DNA of 64,000 bases from Celeribacter ethanolicus (GTDB lineage: Bacteria > Pseudomonadota > Alphaproteobacteria > Rhodobacterales > Rhodobacteraceae): contig NZ_LRUC01000014.1 in NCBI RefSeq assembly GCF_001550095.1, forward strand, positions 1 to 64,000. Reading direction: 5' to 3'. Below the pieces are notes generated by a model, which saw only the letters and a program-made list of their open reading frames with translations, ran no database searches and was not told the DNA's origin. How positions within the stretch are numbered: the first letter of the stretch is position 1; each line of letters opens with the position of its first letter. The position numbers and the translations under genes are program-made. Of this stretch, positions 43,588-52,362 are shown piece by piece.

Positions 43588-44619
43588 CTAGGCGACCGCG
43601 CCCGCCGCCGGTTTCCACCGGAACCCCGCACGTAGGATGCCGTGATCGTTGGTGCCCGTGGCCTTGTGGTCCTCGATGTTGAGGTGGTCGTTGTCCACCG
43701 TCATTTCGTCGAAGGCCCAGAGCCGCCGCTTCGAGTGATCGTAGAACTCCTGCGAAAACAGGATGTGATCGAGGCTCTCACGTTCCTTCTTGAAGACATG
43801 GGTGTAATAGACATCCCGTGTCGAGCGATATTCCTGAAGCGTCTGCGCGGTATAAAGCGCATTGTCGCCACCGCCTTCCGACAGACCCGTCAGGTATTGC
43901 GGCTGCTCCGTGAGGATGTTGAGCGTGTTCGACAGCTTGCCGTCATTCATGTCGCCGATCACCACCACGGGCGTGTTCGTGCCCTTGGTGAGATTGGTGA
44001 TGATCATCCTGAGCGCCGTCGCCTCCGCCGTGCGCCGGATGGTCGACACGGCATAGCCCAGCGCGTTGAGGTGATCCTTGTGCAGATCCGCCTCGTACCA
44101 CTCCTCGCGCCAAAGCTCCGTCGGGCGACGGGATTTGAAATGCGCAACAAAGACATGGATCACCGGCGTGTCCGGATGCGGCTGTACCGTAAAATGCAGG
44201 ACGGGCCGCGAAAACGTCGTGAGCGCCACGGCGATGCGGTCCTGCTGCGGGTCGTCACCGCCGGAGGCCAGCACCATGTCCTCGGGGAAATCGACGATCC
44301 ATTCCGGCTCATCAACAAGGAGATCCATGCGCACCATCCCGGCGCAGACGATACGATTGCCCGGATGACCGGGCGGCACCAGCGCCCGATGTGTCGCATC
44401 CAGCCCCGCCATCTGCATCGCCTCACGGAGCGCCTCCCCGGCCCAGAGTTCCTGAAACCCGACGACATCGGCGGCGATCCGTTTCAACACCGCTCCGGTG
44501 TAGAAAATCTTCGCCTCGTATTGTTCCTCGGTCCAGCGCGACCCGGAATACATCGCCACGCCCGGCGATTGCAGATTGTAGAGATTGAAAGACCCAAACG
44601 AAATATCACGCGCCGCCAT
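43588..44619 (-). CDS. Endonuclease/exonuclease/phosphatase family hydrolase
   Basis: A 343-residue member of the EEP superfamily (DNase I and sphingomyelinase fold). It has FGSFNLYNLQ at the start, VVGFQELWAGEAL containing the metal-binding Glu, VVIGDMNDGKLS for the Asp/Asn pair, and SLDHILFS with the catalytic His region. The start is the ATG at 44619, with AGGAGGCTGTGAT upstream; a frame extension beyond it is unneeded. The substrate may be a nucleic acid, a phosphoinositide or a lipid. The gene is alone and lies after the rpsD terminator. Confidence 0.85.
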   Translation of the reverse strand: MAARDISFGSFNLYNLQSPGVAMYSGSRWTEEQYEAKIFYTGAVLKRIAADVVGFQELWAGEALREAMQMAGLDATHRALVPPGHPGNRIVCAGMVRMDLLVDEPEWIVDFPEDMVLASGGDDPQQDRIAVALTTFSRPVLHFTVQPHPDTPVIHVFVAHFKSRRPTELWREEWYEADLHKDHLNALGYAVSTIRRTAEATALRMIITNLTKGTNTPVVVIGDMNDGKLSNTLNILTEQPQYLTGLSEGGGDNALYTAQTLQEYRSTRDVYYTHVFKKERESLDHILFSQEFYDHSKRRLWAFDEMTVDNDHLNIEDHKATGTNDHGILRAGFRWKPAAGAVA

Positions 44620-44708
44620 ATCACAGCCTCCTGAAATACCCGTCTCAGAATAGCACGAAAGGGGATTCGGATCAGGCCGGGTTTTCATGACCCTGGCACG
44701 CCAAAGTA

Positions 44709-44734
44709 AAAGGCCGCCCCGAGGGACGGCCTTT
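44709..44734 (-). terminator. Terminator after rpsD
   Basis: AAAGGCCG and CGGCCTTT arms with a GC-rich core lie about 25 bases after the rpsD stop. A T-run follows on the minus strand. Confidence 0.85.
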
Positions 44735-44760
44735 CGAAAATCTTCGATCTTCGGCTCAGA

Positions 44761-45381
44761 TCAGTTCTGAGCGTAGAATTCGATGACGAGGTTCGGTTCC
44801 ATCTGCACAGCGTAGGGCACATCGGAGAGGCCCGGGGTGCGCACGAAGGTCGCGGTCATTTTGTTGTGGTCGACGTCGAGGTAATCCGGAACGTCACGCT
44901 CGGTCAGAGCCACAGCTTCGAGCACGGTGGCGAGCTGTTTGGATTTCGCACGGACCTCGATCACGTCACCCTCTTTCACGCGGTAGGAGGGGATGTTTAC
45001 GCGCTCACCGTTCACGAGCACGTGGCCGTGGTTCACGAACTGACGGGCAGCAAAGATGGTCGGCACGAATTTCGCACGGTAGACGACGGCGTCGAGACGG
45101 CGCTCGAGCAGGCCGATGAGAAGCTCACCGGTGTCGCCACGCTGACGCTCGGCGTCGGCGAAGATGCGGCGGAATTGTTTCTCGGTCAGGTCGCCGTAGT
45201 AGCCTTTCAGCTTCTGTTTGGCGCGGAGCTGCAGACCGAAGTCGGACAGTTTGCCTTTGCGGCGCTGACCGTGCTGGCCCGGGCCGTATTCACGACGGTT
45301 GACCGGGGACTTCGGACGGCCCCAGATGTTTTCGCCCATGCGGCGGTCGATTTTGTACTTGGCAGACGTGCGTTTGGTCAC
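44761..45381 (-). CDS. rpsD: 30S ribosomal protein S4
   Basis: A primary 16S rRNA-binding protein of 206 residues. It starts [19 protein letters not shown], has the S4 RNA-binding domain with [20 protein letters not shown] and [10 protein letters not shown]-like [13 protein letters not shown], and ends in the conserved [10 protein letters not shown]. The start is preceded by TAAAGGAGATCAGCC. In its leader lies a long inverted repeat (45404-45449). It is transcribed alone. Confidence 0.97.
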   Translation of the reverse strand: MTKRTSAKYKIDRRMGENIWGRPKSPVNRREYGPGQHGQRRKGKLSDFGLQLRAKQKLKGYYGDLTEKQFRRIFADAERQRGDTGELLIGLLERRLDAVVYRAKFVPTIFAARQFVNHGHVLVNGERVNIPSYRVKEGDVIEVRAKSKQLATVLEAVALTERDVPDYLDVDHNKMTATFVRTPGLSDVPYAVQMEPNLVIEFYAQN

Positions 45382-45403
45382 GGCTGATCTCCTTTAGGAT
45401 GGC

Positions 45404-45449
45404 ATTTCAGCTTGATCCGAAAACCGGTTCCCACTTTTCGGGCTGAAAT
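45404..45449 (-). repeat. Palindromic alphaproteobacterial repeat in the rpsD leader
   Basis: ATTTCAGC (45404-45411) and GCTGAAAT (45442-45449) form an outer stem. CCGAAAA (45417) and TTTTCGG (45435) form an inner stem around ACCGGTTCCCAC-like sequence. The core GAAAACCGGTTCCCACTTTT resembles a repeat common between genes in rhizobia and other alphaproteobacteria. The hairpin would form in the mRNA just upstream of the S4 ribosome site. Confidence 0.7.
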
Positions 45450-45669
45450 CGCGTTTCGCCCAAGCCACGGGACAGGAAGGCGGATCGCCTTGTGCCGTTA
45501 TGTAAAGGGCGTTGTCCTCTCCCCGGACGGTCTGAGCCGCACCCCGGGTTGACAGGGTTCCTCTTGCGAGGGCCACCAACACCAATGAATAACCCGGCGC
45601 ACATCGCTGCACACCGGATGGCGGGCTTATATAGCCGCGCGCCCCGGTGTCAAGCGTCACAGCGCGATT

Positions 45670-46731
45670 TCAGGCCACATTGTGCAAGAGGATCGCCGCT
45701 TCCGCCGCCGACAGGGTCCGGCGCGCCGCCGGGCCGTAATCGCCCGGCTGATCCGCGAGATGCGGGAAACGCTCCAGGAGACGGGCGCGCTGCTCTTCTT
45801 CGACCATCGCGAGATCGGTGAAGCCCGGATGGTAGCTTTCGGTCTCCAGCCCGTTGGCAAAGATCACCTCATGGGCGTCGAACAACAGATGGATATACTC
45901 CACCGCGCGCAGGTGCCGCTCCACAGTGATCGAGCGGTCGTTGACCAGATCGCGCGCCGCCACCAGCACTTCGTCGGCATTGAACAGATCCCGCGCGGCT
46001 GGTCCGCGCAACAGCATCCGGTGGTTCGGCGACACAATGAGATCCTCATCCGGTTGCCCCATACCGAGGGCATCGGCCCGGAACCGGATCGGGCGCAGTT
46101 GCGGCAGGGCATAGAGACGCGCGCCGGACATATGGCGCTGCCCGATCCAGCGCAGCTTCTGCACGCCGTTGTCCTTGGTCTGCACCGCATCGCCCTCGCG
46201 CAGGGCCTCGACCGCGCGCGGCCCTTGCGGCGTCAAAACTTTCGTCCCGGAGGTAAAGCAAATCACGCCACCGGGGCGGCTTTCCTCGGCATCGCGCGCG
46301 CTCGCAACATGGGTCGAGACCACCCAAAGATCGGTATCCGATGGCGGCACTTCCCCCACGAACATCAGAAGCGGCGCGCCGAGATGCGGCGTGTCGATCA
46401 GGGTGATCTCATAGCGCTTGAGCCCGTCGGTGACGTCGAATCCGCCATCGAACAGACGCCCGCGCGCCTCCTTGTCCTGATAGATCGGGACATCCGCCAC
46501 AGCGGCCCCGATCAGTCGGCGCACGGATTGAGCCGCACGCAGGTGCAGCTCCGCCCGCCCGATTGCCCCGTCGAGCACATAGACATCGCGCGCACCGTCG
46601 ACACAGACCGCCTCGCCCGTCCAGCGCCAGGAAGCGCCCACGTTCAATGCGGTCAGCGGCGCATTGGACAGCCCGTCGAGCTCCCCTTGCGTCCACGCGA
46701 TGACAAACGTGCCGGAATAGCCCGTTCTCAT
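45670..46731 (-). CDS. Hint-domain protein, 353 residues
   Basis: A protein with an N-terminal domain of unknown function (about 1-150) followed by a Hint domain, the module of hedgehog proteins and inteins. The Hint cysteine is Cys157 in VICFTSGTKVLTPQGPRAVEAL. The later motifs VSPNHRMLLRGPAARDLF and YIHLLFDAHEVIFANGLETES are also typical. It ends with HNVA rather than with an extein or haemolysin domain, so it is a short single-Hint protein such as is common in Rhodobacterales. Whether it autoprocesses is unknown. No signal peptide is clear. Confidence 0.85.
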   Translation of the reverse strand: MRTGYSGTFVIAWTQGELDGLSNAPLTALNVGASWRWTGEAVCVDGARDVYVLDGAIGRAELHLRAAQSVRRLIGAAVADVPIYQDKEARGRLFDGGFDVTDGLKRYEITLIDTPHLGAPLLMFVGEVPPSDTDLWVVSTHVASARDAEESRPGGVICFTSGTKVLTPQGPRAVEALREGDAVQTKDNGVQKLRWIGQRHMSGARLYALPQLRPIRFRADALGMGQPDEDLIVSPNHRMLLRGPAARDLFNADEVLVAARDLVNDRSITVERHLRAVEYIHLLFDAHEVIFANGLETESYHPGFTDLAMVEEEQRARLLERFPHLADQPGDYGPAARRTLSAAEAAILLHNVA

Positions 46732-46863
46732 TGCCTGTATAGCCTGCCAAATTCTTTTTATTACGCACAGGCTAGCACAGGCGAATCGCTCTGTTAACGG
46801 CTTTTCGAACGTTTTGTCGCGTTTCGCAAAAATGTCGCGACATCCGCGTCTCTCCGGCCCCCG

Positions 46864-47343
46864 TCAGACGACGCTGACCTCCGCCACCGCCGCCGCCAGC
46901 GCCGCAATCCCCGGCTCGGGCGCAAGACAGACCATCAGCCCGCGCTTACCGCCGTTCATCACCACCGGGGCCTCGACTGAAATCACCGTCGCATCGAACA
47001 CCACCGGCACGCGCTTTTTCTGGCCGAAAGGGCTGATACCGCCGGTATGAAACCCGGTCAGCCGTTCGGCCTTCACCGGCTCCATCATCTTCGCCGATTT
47101 GCCCTTGAGCGCCGCAGCGACCTTCTTCATCGACAGCGACCGATCCGAGGGGATCACCGCGCAGGCCGGTTTGCCGTCGACCTCGAGCATCAGCGTCTTG
47201 AACACCCGCGCCGCCTGCCAGCCGATCGCCTCCGCTGCCTGCAACCCGATGGGCCCATCGCCCCCGCCATAGTCGTATTCGAACAGATCATAGGCAATCC
47301 CTGCCTTGTCGAGAAAGCGCGTGGCCGGAGTTGCTGTGCTCAT
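46864..47343 (-). CDS. ybaK: Cys-tRNA(Pro) deacylase YbaK
   Basis: A 159-residue editing enzyme that removes cysteine from mischarged tRNA-Pro. It has VFKTLMLEVDGKPACAVIPSD, the conserved Lys in LSMKKVAAALKGKSAKM, and GGISPFGQKKRVPVVFD, all family-typical. The start is the ATG at 47343; upstream codons in frame lack a site. It is a solitary gene, convergent with nothing obvious. Confidence is high from the whole-length match. Confidence 0.92.
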   Translation of the reverse strand: MSTATPATRFLDKAGIAYDLFEYDYGGGDGPIGLQAAEAIGWQAARVFKTLMLEVDGKPACAVIPSDRSLSMKKVAAALKGKSAKMMEPVKAERLTGFHTGGISPFGQKKRVPVVFDATVISVEAPVVMNGGKRGLMVCLAPEPGIAALAAAVAEVSVV

Positions 47344-47567
47344 CGGGGATCTCCTTTTACCCTGCCCTCTATAGACCAAGGCCTCACGCGGGCAAACCGC
47401 AAGCCCCCGCCCGCGTGAGGCCTTTCTCGGGAGCCATGCCTCGAACGCATGACGGGACTGCCATTTGGGCATTTGTTTTCACAAATCGCCCGACATATAT
47501 GCGCACGAGAATAAATGCTGCACATTTTTGATGCGGTTTGAAAACTTTATCTCAAGGACCGACAAAC

Positions 47568-47777
47568 ATGACGACCCTGTCCCACACCCTCGCGCCGAGC
47601 TCCGCCTCCGGCACCAAAGGGTTCGGCGCTGGCCTGTTCGGCAAGCTTGCCGCGTACCGCCACGCCGCCAAGACCCTCAAGGCGCTCGAAGCGCTGTCCG
47701 ACCGCGAACTCGCCGACATCGGCCTGAACCGCTCGGACATCACCGATGTGGCCTATGGCCGGATGACCCGCGCCTGA
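47568..47777 (+). CDS. DUF1127 domain protein
   Basis: A small basic protein of 69 residues. It has the DUF1127 core LKALEALSDRELADIGLNRSDI near the C-terminus, with an N-terminal extension. Related short proteins act in RNA maturation and phosphate or stress responses in alphaproteobacteria. The start is the ATG at 47568, preceded by CAAGGACCGACAAAC; a TTG at 47538 would add ten residues. A strong terminator follows. Confidence 0.9.
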   Translation: MTTLSHTLAPSSASGTKGFGAGLFGKLAAYRHAAKTLKALEALSDRELADIGLNRSDITDVAYGRMTRA

Positions 47778-47799
47778 TCGCATAGCATCAGAGCTATCG

Positions 47800-47834
47800 A
47801 AAACGCGCCCCCGGACCACCGGCGGGCGCGTTTT
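47800..47834 (+). terminator. Terminator after the DUF1127 gene
   Basis: AAAACGCGCCC and GGGCGCGTTTT form a perfect 11-base stem followed by T-rich sequence. Confidence 0.92.
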
Positions 47835-47864
47835 CTTTTATGGCCTTCACTGCGCCAAATAACT

Positions 47865-47879
47865 TGACAGATTAACTCA
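47865..47879 (+). promoter_or_regulatory. Candidate iron-responsive operator upstream of hmuSTUV
   Basis: TGACAGATTAACTCA matches the TGA-N9-TCA palindrome described for RirA-type and Rhodobacterales iron-box sites. It overlaps a TTGACA-like -35 at 47864. A TATAGC follows at 47885 with 15 bases between, shorter than usual. It lies about 235 bases before hmuS. Confidence 0.55.
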
Positions 47880-48112
47880 GGCATTATAGCCCCATCGCAA
47901 CGCAAGCGCCCGCGCGGCAGCCAGCCCGACACCGCATCTTGGGAAACGGGGCTTGCCGATGATCCTTTCAGTTCTCTGCATGACAACCGGCACAGGGCTC
48001 GCCCCGCGCCGCCCCCTCTCCCGTTCCGTTGCCAGGGTCGTCTGACCCAAGCCAGCGCGCGGGGTGGTCCTTCGTGTCCCGCGCGCGTCCACCCATCACG
48101 TGAGGCCTCGCC

Positions 48113-49153
48113 ATGAACAAACCGCTCACCGCAGAAGACATCCGCGCCGCGAAATCCGCCAACACCGGCAAGCGCGACCGCGATCTCGCCGACAGTCTCG
48201 GCATTTCCGAAGCCGAACTGGTGGCCGCCCATGTCGGGACGACGCCGGGCATGACCGTCACCCGGATTGACGCCCATCCCGACGCGGTCATGCCCCGCCT
48301 CACCGCTCTGGGCGAGGTCATGGCGCTGACCCGCAACGCCTCCTGTGTGCACGAACGCGTCGGCACCTTCGAGACCTACAAATCCGGCCCGCATGCTTCC
48401 ATGGTGCTCGGCAAGGAGATCGACACACGGATTTTCCCGAAGTTCTGGACCTTCGGCTTCGCCATCGAAAACGAAACCGAAAAAGGCATCCGCCGCACGC
48501 TGCAATTCTTCGACGCCTCGGGCGATGCCTTGCAGAAAATCTTCCTGCGCGACGGCTCAAACCACGATGCCTGGCAACCGCTTGTCGATGTGCTGGCGCT
48601 CGAGGACCAGTCGCCGGAGATCGCAGTCGAACCGCGCCAGCCCACGGAGGACGCAAAGATCAACGCGGACAAGCGCGACATCCTCGTCGAGGAATGGGCG
48701 CGCATGACAGACACCCATCAGTTCAACCGTCTGGCCGCGAAACTCGGCATGAACCGCCTCGGCGCCTACCGCCTCGCCGGTGCGCCCTTCGTGCGCAAGA
48801 TCAAGCCCGAGGCCGTCGCGGATTTCCTCGACGCTGTTTCCGCCGCACATCAGAAGGTCGTCCTGTTTGTCGGCAATCGCGGCAATATCCAGATCCACTG
48901 GGGCACGCTCGACACGATCAAACCCATGGGACCATGGCTCAACGTGCTCGATCCGCGCTTCAACCTGCATCTGCGGGGCGATCATCTGGCCGAGGTTTAT
49001 GTCGTCGACAAGCCGACGAAGCGCGGCCCCGCAGTCTCGCTTGAGGCGTTCGACGCCGACGGCGGGCTGATCTTCCAGTGCTTCGGCCAGCGCGAGAATG
49101 ACGACGATCTGGCCCAATGGCACCAGATTCTCGCCGATCTGCCGGAGGCGTAA
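48113..49153 (+). CDS. hmuS: Hemin-degrading factor HmuS
   Basis: A cytoplasmic haem-binding and degrading protein of 346 residues made of two related halves (HemS/ChuX type). Family segments are ALTRNASCVHERVGTFETY, HASMVLGKEIDTRIFPKFW, and in the second half FVGNRGNIQIHWGTLDTIKP. It delivers haem or releases iron after uptake by HmuTUV. It is first in the operon; its stop abuts the hmuT start (TAAATG). An iron box lies upstream. Confidence 0.94.
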   Translation: MNKPLTAEDIRAAKSANTGKRDRDLADSLGISEAELVAAHVGTTPGMTVTRIDAHPDAVMPRLTALGEVMALTRNASCVHERVGTFETYKSGPHASMVLGKEIDTRIFPKFWTFGFAIENETEKGIRRTLQFFDASGDALQKIFLRDGSNHDAWQPLVDVLALEDQSPEIAVEPRQPTEDAKINADKRDILVEEWARMTDTHQFNRLAAKLGMNRLGAYRLAGAPFVRKIKPEAVADFLDAVSAAHQKVVLFVGNRGNIQIHWGTLDTIKPMGPWLNVLDPRFNLHLRGDHLAEVYVVDKPTKRGPAVSLEAFDADGGLIFQCFGQRENDDDLAQWHQILADLPEA

Positions 49154-50008
49154 ATGAAGCCCCTCTTTTTGAGCGCCGCACTCCTCCTGCCGCTCTCTGC
49201 CCATGCGCAGAGCTACCCGGAAGCGACCTCCATCGTCACCATCGGCGGCCCGGTGACCGAGATCGTCTATGCTCTGGGTGAAGGTGATCGGCTGGTTGCC
49301 CGCGACACCACCTCGCAATTTCCGCCTGAGGCCGAGGCCCTGCCCGATGTCGGCTATATGCGACAACTGTCGGCCGAGGGCGTGCTTTCCGTCGGCCCCG
49401 ATCTGATCCTCACCCGTGACACCGCCGGTCCGCCCGAAGTGCTCGACCAGCTCCGCGCCGCCTCTATCCCCTTGGTGCCGGTCAAGGACGGGTTCACCGA
49501 AGACTCCGTTATTGCGGCAATCCACACCGTCGGCGAAGCACTCGGCGTGCCCGAGAAAGCTGCCATCTTTGCCGCCGAGATCGAAACCCAATTCGAAGCC
49601 CTTGATCAGGCACGTGACACCGCAGGCCCCCCGCCCCGCGTGCTGTTCATCCTGTCCAATCAGGGCGGGCGTTTGAACGTGGCGGGCGACGGCACCGGCG
49701 CGGATGGGATCATCGCGCTCACGGGGGCAGAAAACGTCATGTCCGGCGCGTTTCAGGGCTACAAGATCATGAGCGACGAGGCGATCATCGCCGCCGCCCC
49801 CGACGTGGTGTTGATGATGGCCAGCACCGGCCAGAGCGAGCATGACGCCAACAAGAGCGACATTCTCGACCTGCCCGCCCTGTCGCAAACCCCAGCCGGG
49901 CAAAACCACGCCTTCGTTCAGGTCGACCCTGCCGCTCTCGGCTTCGGTCCGCGCACCGCGCATTTCGCCACCGAGTTGCACAACGCGCTCTGGGCTGCGG
50001 CGGAGTAA
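49154..50008 (+). CDS. hmuT: Hemin ABC transporter, periplasmic binding protein HmuT
   Basis: A periplasmic haem-binding protein of 284 residues. It has a signal peptide (MKPLFLSAALLLPLSAHAQ). The class III fold appears with SIVTIGGPVTEIVYALGEGDRLVARDTTSQFP, which contains the conserved first-lobe motif, and RALLGFGPRTA-like GFGPRTAHF near the end. It hands haem to HmuU/HmuV. The start immediately follows the hmuS stop, and the permease start lies 3 bases after its stop. Confidence 0.92.
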   Translation: MKPLFLSAALLLPLSAHAQSYPEATSIVTIGGPVTEIVYALGEGDRLVARDTTSQFPPEAEALPDVGYMRQLSAEGVLSVGPDLILTRDTAGPPEVLDQLRAASIPLVPVKDGFTEDSVIAAIHTVGEALGVPEKAAIFAAEIETQFEALDQARDTAGPPPRVLFILSNQGGRLNVAGDGTGADGIIALTGAENVMSGAFQGYKIMSDEAIIAAAPDVVLMMASTGQSEHDANKSDILDLPALSQTPAGQNHAFVQVDPAALGFGPRTAHFATELHNALWAAAE

Positions 50009-50011
50009 CCC

Positions 50012-51085
50012 ATGGCCATCGTGGAGACCCGAAGCGCCCCCCTCGCGGGCGACCGTCGCGACAAGGCGCGTTTTCTGCGCCTCGTGCTTATGGCGCTCCT
50101 TGCCCTGACCATGCTTTTGGGCCTCGGCTGGGGCGCTGCGGGCGACACCGATGTGATCGGCGCGCTCATGGCCAAGGCCGGGATCGGCGAAGCCTCTTTG
50201 CGCGACATGACCATCGTCTGGGACATCCGCATGCCGCGCGTCCTCACGGGCGCACTGGTCGGCGCAGCCTTGGCTGTGGCCGGTGCAGTCATGCAGGGCC
50301 TGTTCCGCAACCCTCTGGCCGATCCCGGCCTTGTCGGGGTCTCGGCGGGCGCAGGCTTTGGCGCCGTAGCGGCCATCGTGCTGGGCGGGCTCCTTCCCAT
50401 CGCGTTGCAAAACCTCGTCGGCGCCTATCTCGTCCCGATCGCGGCCTTCCTCGGCGGCTGGATCTCCACCCTCCTGCTCTACAAGATCGCCACCCGCGGC
50501 GGGCGCACCTCGGTCGCCACCATGCTCCTCGCGGGCATTGCCCTCGGGGCGCTCACCGGTGCGTTGACCGGTTTCATCGTCTACAAGGCGACCGACGATC
50601 AGCTTCGTGACCTGACCTTCTGGGGCATGGGCTCGGTGGCGGGTGCGACATGGGCCAAGCTCCTGACCGCCGGGCCGATCATTGCCCTCGCCCTCCTCGC
50701 CGCCCCGTTCCTCGCCCGCGCCCTCGATGCGCTCGCCTTGGGCGAGGCCGTCGCAAGCCACATGGGCATCGACACCCAGCGGATGAAGCGCATCGCGATT
50801 CTTTCCGTCGCGGGATCGGTCGGGGCCTCGGTCGCGATCACCGGCGGCATCGGCTTCATCGGCATCGTCGTGCCGCATCTGCTGCGCCTTCTCCAAGGGC
50901 CGGAACATCGCAATCTCCTGCCCAATGCCGCGCTTCTCGGGGCTATCACGTTGCTGATCGCCGATATGATCTCGCGTGTGGCCGTCGCCCCCGCCGAACT
51001 GCCCATCGGCATTGTCACCGCCTGTCTCGGCGGGCCGTTCTTCCTCTGGATTCTGTTGAAAAACCGCGCCCTTCTGGAGAGCTGA
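50012..51085 (+). CDS. hmuU: Hemin ABC transporter, permease HmuU
   Basis: A FecCD-type permease of 357 residues with about nine or ten membrane helices. DIRMPRVLTGALVGAALAVAGAVMQGLFRNPLADPGLVGVS is the permease's conserved first block, and GGIGFIGIVVPHLLRLLQGPEHRN the coupling-helix region. It moves haem across the inner membrane. It lies between hmuT and hmuV, which it precedes by one base. Confidence 0.93.
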   Translation: MAIVETRSAPLAGDRRDKARFLRLVLMALLALTMLLGLGWGAAGDTDVIGALMAKAGIGEASLRDMTIVWDIRMPRVLTGALVGAALAVAGAVMQGLFRNPLADPGLVGVSAGAGFGAVAAIVLGGLLPIALQNLVGAYLVPIAAFLGGWISTLLLYKIATRGGRTSVATMLLAGIALGALTGALTGFIVYKATDDQLRDLTFWGMGSVAGATWAKLLTAGPIIALALLAAPFLARALDALALGEAVASHMGIDTQRMKRIAILSVAGSVGASVAITGGIGFIGIVVPHLLRLLQGPEHRNLLPNAALLGAITLLIADMISRVAVAPAELPIGIVTACLGGPFFLWILLKNRALLES

Positions 51086-51086
51086 G

Positions 51087-51884
51087 ATGATCACCGCCAC
51101 CGACACCACCGTCCGCTTCGGCGCCCGTACCATCCTTGATCGGGTCAGCTTCGCCGCCGCCCCCGGTGAAGTCACCGCCATCGTCGGCCCGAACGGCTCC
51201 GGCAAGACCACGCTCCTGCGCGCCATCACCGGCGAACAGGCGTTCGAGGGCGAGGTCGCGCTCGACGGCGTGCCGCTCTCGCATCTTTCGCCGCTCGATC
51301 TGGCGCAACGTCGTGCGGTCCTGCCACAATCCGGCAACGTCGCCTTTCCCTTCACCGTTCTCGAACTCGTGCGCCTCGGTCTCACCGCCGGGCTGGCGAC
51401 GGGACGTACAGAGGGTTTGGAACACCTGCCCCGCACCGCGCTGGCCCGCGTCGGGCTTGAAGGCTTCGAAGGTCGGATGGTGCAGGAACTGTCGGGCGGC
51501 GAAAGGCAACGCGCCCAGCTGGCCCGCGTTCTGGTGCAAATCTGGGAGCCTGTTCTCGACGGCCATCCCCGCTGGCTCATTCTCGACGAACCGGTTTCCG
51601 CACTCGACATCGGCCATCAACTTGCCGTGATGGAGCTGGCTCGCGATTACGCCAAACGCGGTGGCGGGGTAATCGCGGTGATGCACGATCTGAACCTCAC
51701 CGCTATGTTCGCCGATCGCGTCACCCTCCTCGGCAGTGGGCGGGTTCAGGCCGAGGGTACGCCGCAGGAGGTCTTCACCGATCACCGCCTGTCGGCCTGT
51801 TACGGCTGCGCTTTGCGCACCAACACCCCGCCACCGACCGGGGGGCCGTGGATTTTGCCGCAGGCCTCTCAGCTCTCTCTGTAG
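51087..51884 (+). CDS. hmuV: Hemin ABC transporter, ATPase HmuV
   Basis: The ATP-binding subunit of the haem importer, 265 residues. It has Walker A GPNGSGKTTLLRAI at about 33-46, the signature LSGGERQRAQLARVL and Walker B WLILDEPVSALD. The last gene of hmuSTUV, followed by a terminator. Confidence 0.93.
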   Translation: MITATDTTVRFGARTILDRVSFAAAPGEVTAIVGPNGSGKTTLLRAITGEQAFEGEVALDGVPLSHLSPLDLAQRRAVLPQSGNVAFPFTVLELVRLGLTAGLATGRTEGLEHLPRTALARVGLEGFEGRMVQELSGGERQRAQLARVLVQIWEPVLDGHPRWLILDEPVSALDIGHQLAVMELARDYAKRGGGVIAVMHDLNLTAMFADRVTLLGSGRVQAEGTPQEVFTDHRLSACYGCALRTNTPPPTGGPWILPQASQLSL

Positions 51885-51893
51885 GCGTTACAT

Positions 51894-51924
51894 AAAAGGC
51901 CACTCCACAGAAGCGGCCTTTTCA
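51894..51924 (+). terminator. Terminator after hmuV
   Basis: AAAAGGCC and GGCCTTTT arms with a 13-base loop lie about 10 bases after the hmuV stop. Confidence 0.8.
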
Positions 51925-51954
51925 TATTCTCAATTAGTTTCAAATGATTAATCG

Positions 51955-52254
51955 TCACGCTGCGGCGACGATCGGCTCCCAGGCCATTTCCTCGAAATTC
52001 TCACGGAAGGCGAATTTCTTGAGATGCAGGTCGATGATCGCACGGGCATGCCCCATGCCCGCATCGTCCTTGGCCGAGAGCCGCACCGTCAGTCCGGTTT
52101 CGGTCGCCTCAAGCGTCGCCGGTCCCGGCGGAAGCGCTGCACGCCCCTCGGTCGGCGTATAGGCGACCTCCACCTTATGGGCGAAATGCTTGCAAAGCTG
52201 TTGCAGATATTTGGACGCATGCGGCGTCTCGAAACGACCGATCTGGATGCGCAT
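51955..52254 (-). CDS. DUF2218 family protein
   Basis: A small protein of 99 residues matching DUF2218: the start SKYLQQLCKHFAHKVEV, then LEATETGLTVRLSAKDDAG, and the tail FRENFEEMAWEP. The family often lies next to iron or siderophore uptake genes, as here, but its role is unknown. It is divergent from the siderophore importer operon, with 108 bases between, so the two may share control. Confidence 0.85.
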   Translation of the reverse strand: MRIQIGRFETPHASKYLQQLCKHFAHKVEVAYTPTEGRAALPPGPATLEATETGLTVRLSAKDDAGMGHARAIIDLHLKKFAFRENFEEMAWEPIVAAA

Positions 52255-52362
52255 GAGGTTCTCCTAGTTTTTCTGTCAGATTACGGGTTGCAGCCCTGTC
52301 GCGCAATAACCTATGAAAACAATCAAGAATGGCCCCCTGAGTCCCGCACATAGGAGAAACGC

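Larger units (their letters stand above)
47778..48112. other. Intergenic region between DUF1127 and hmuS
   Basis: It holds the DUF1127 terminator (47800-47834), an iron-box-like palindrome (47865-47879) and an unannotated leader of about 220 bases before hmuS. No additional gene is seen. A haemin receptor gene (hmuR), often upstream of hmuSTUV, is absent here. Confidence 0.55.

Noticed and set aside
48557-51610. 1017-codon open frame antisense to the hmu operon
   Set aside because: It mirrors four well-supported genes in another frame and has low-complexity composition.
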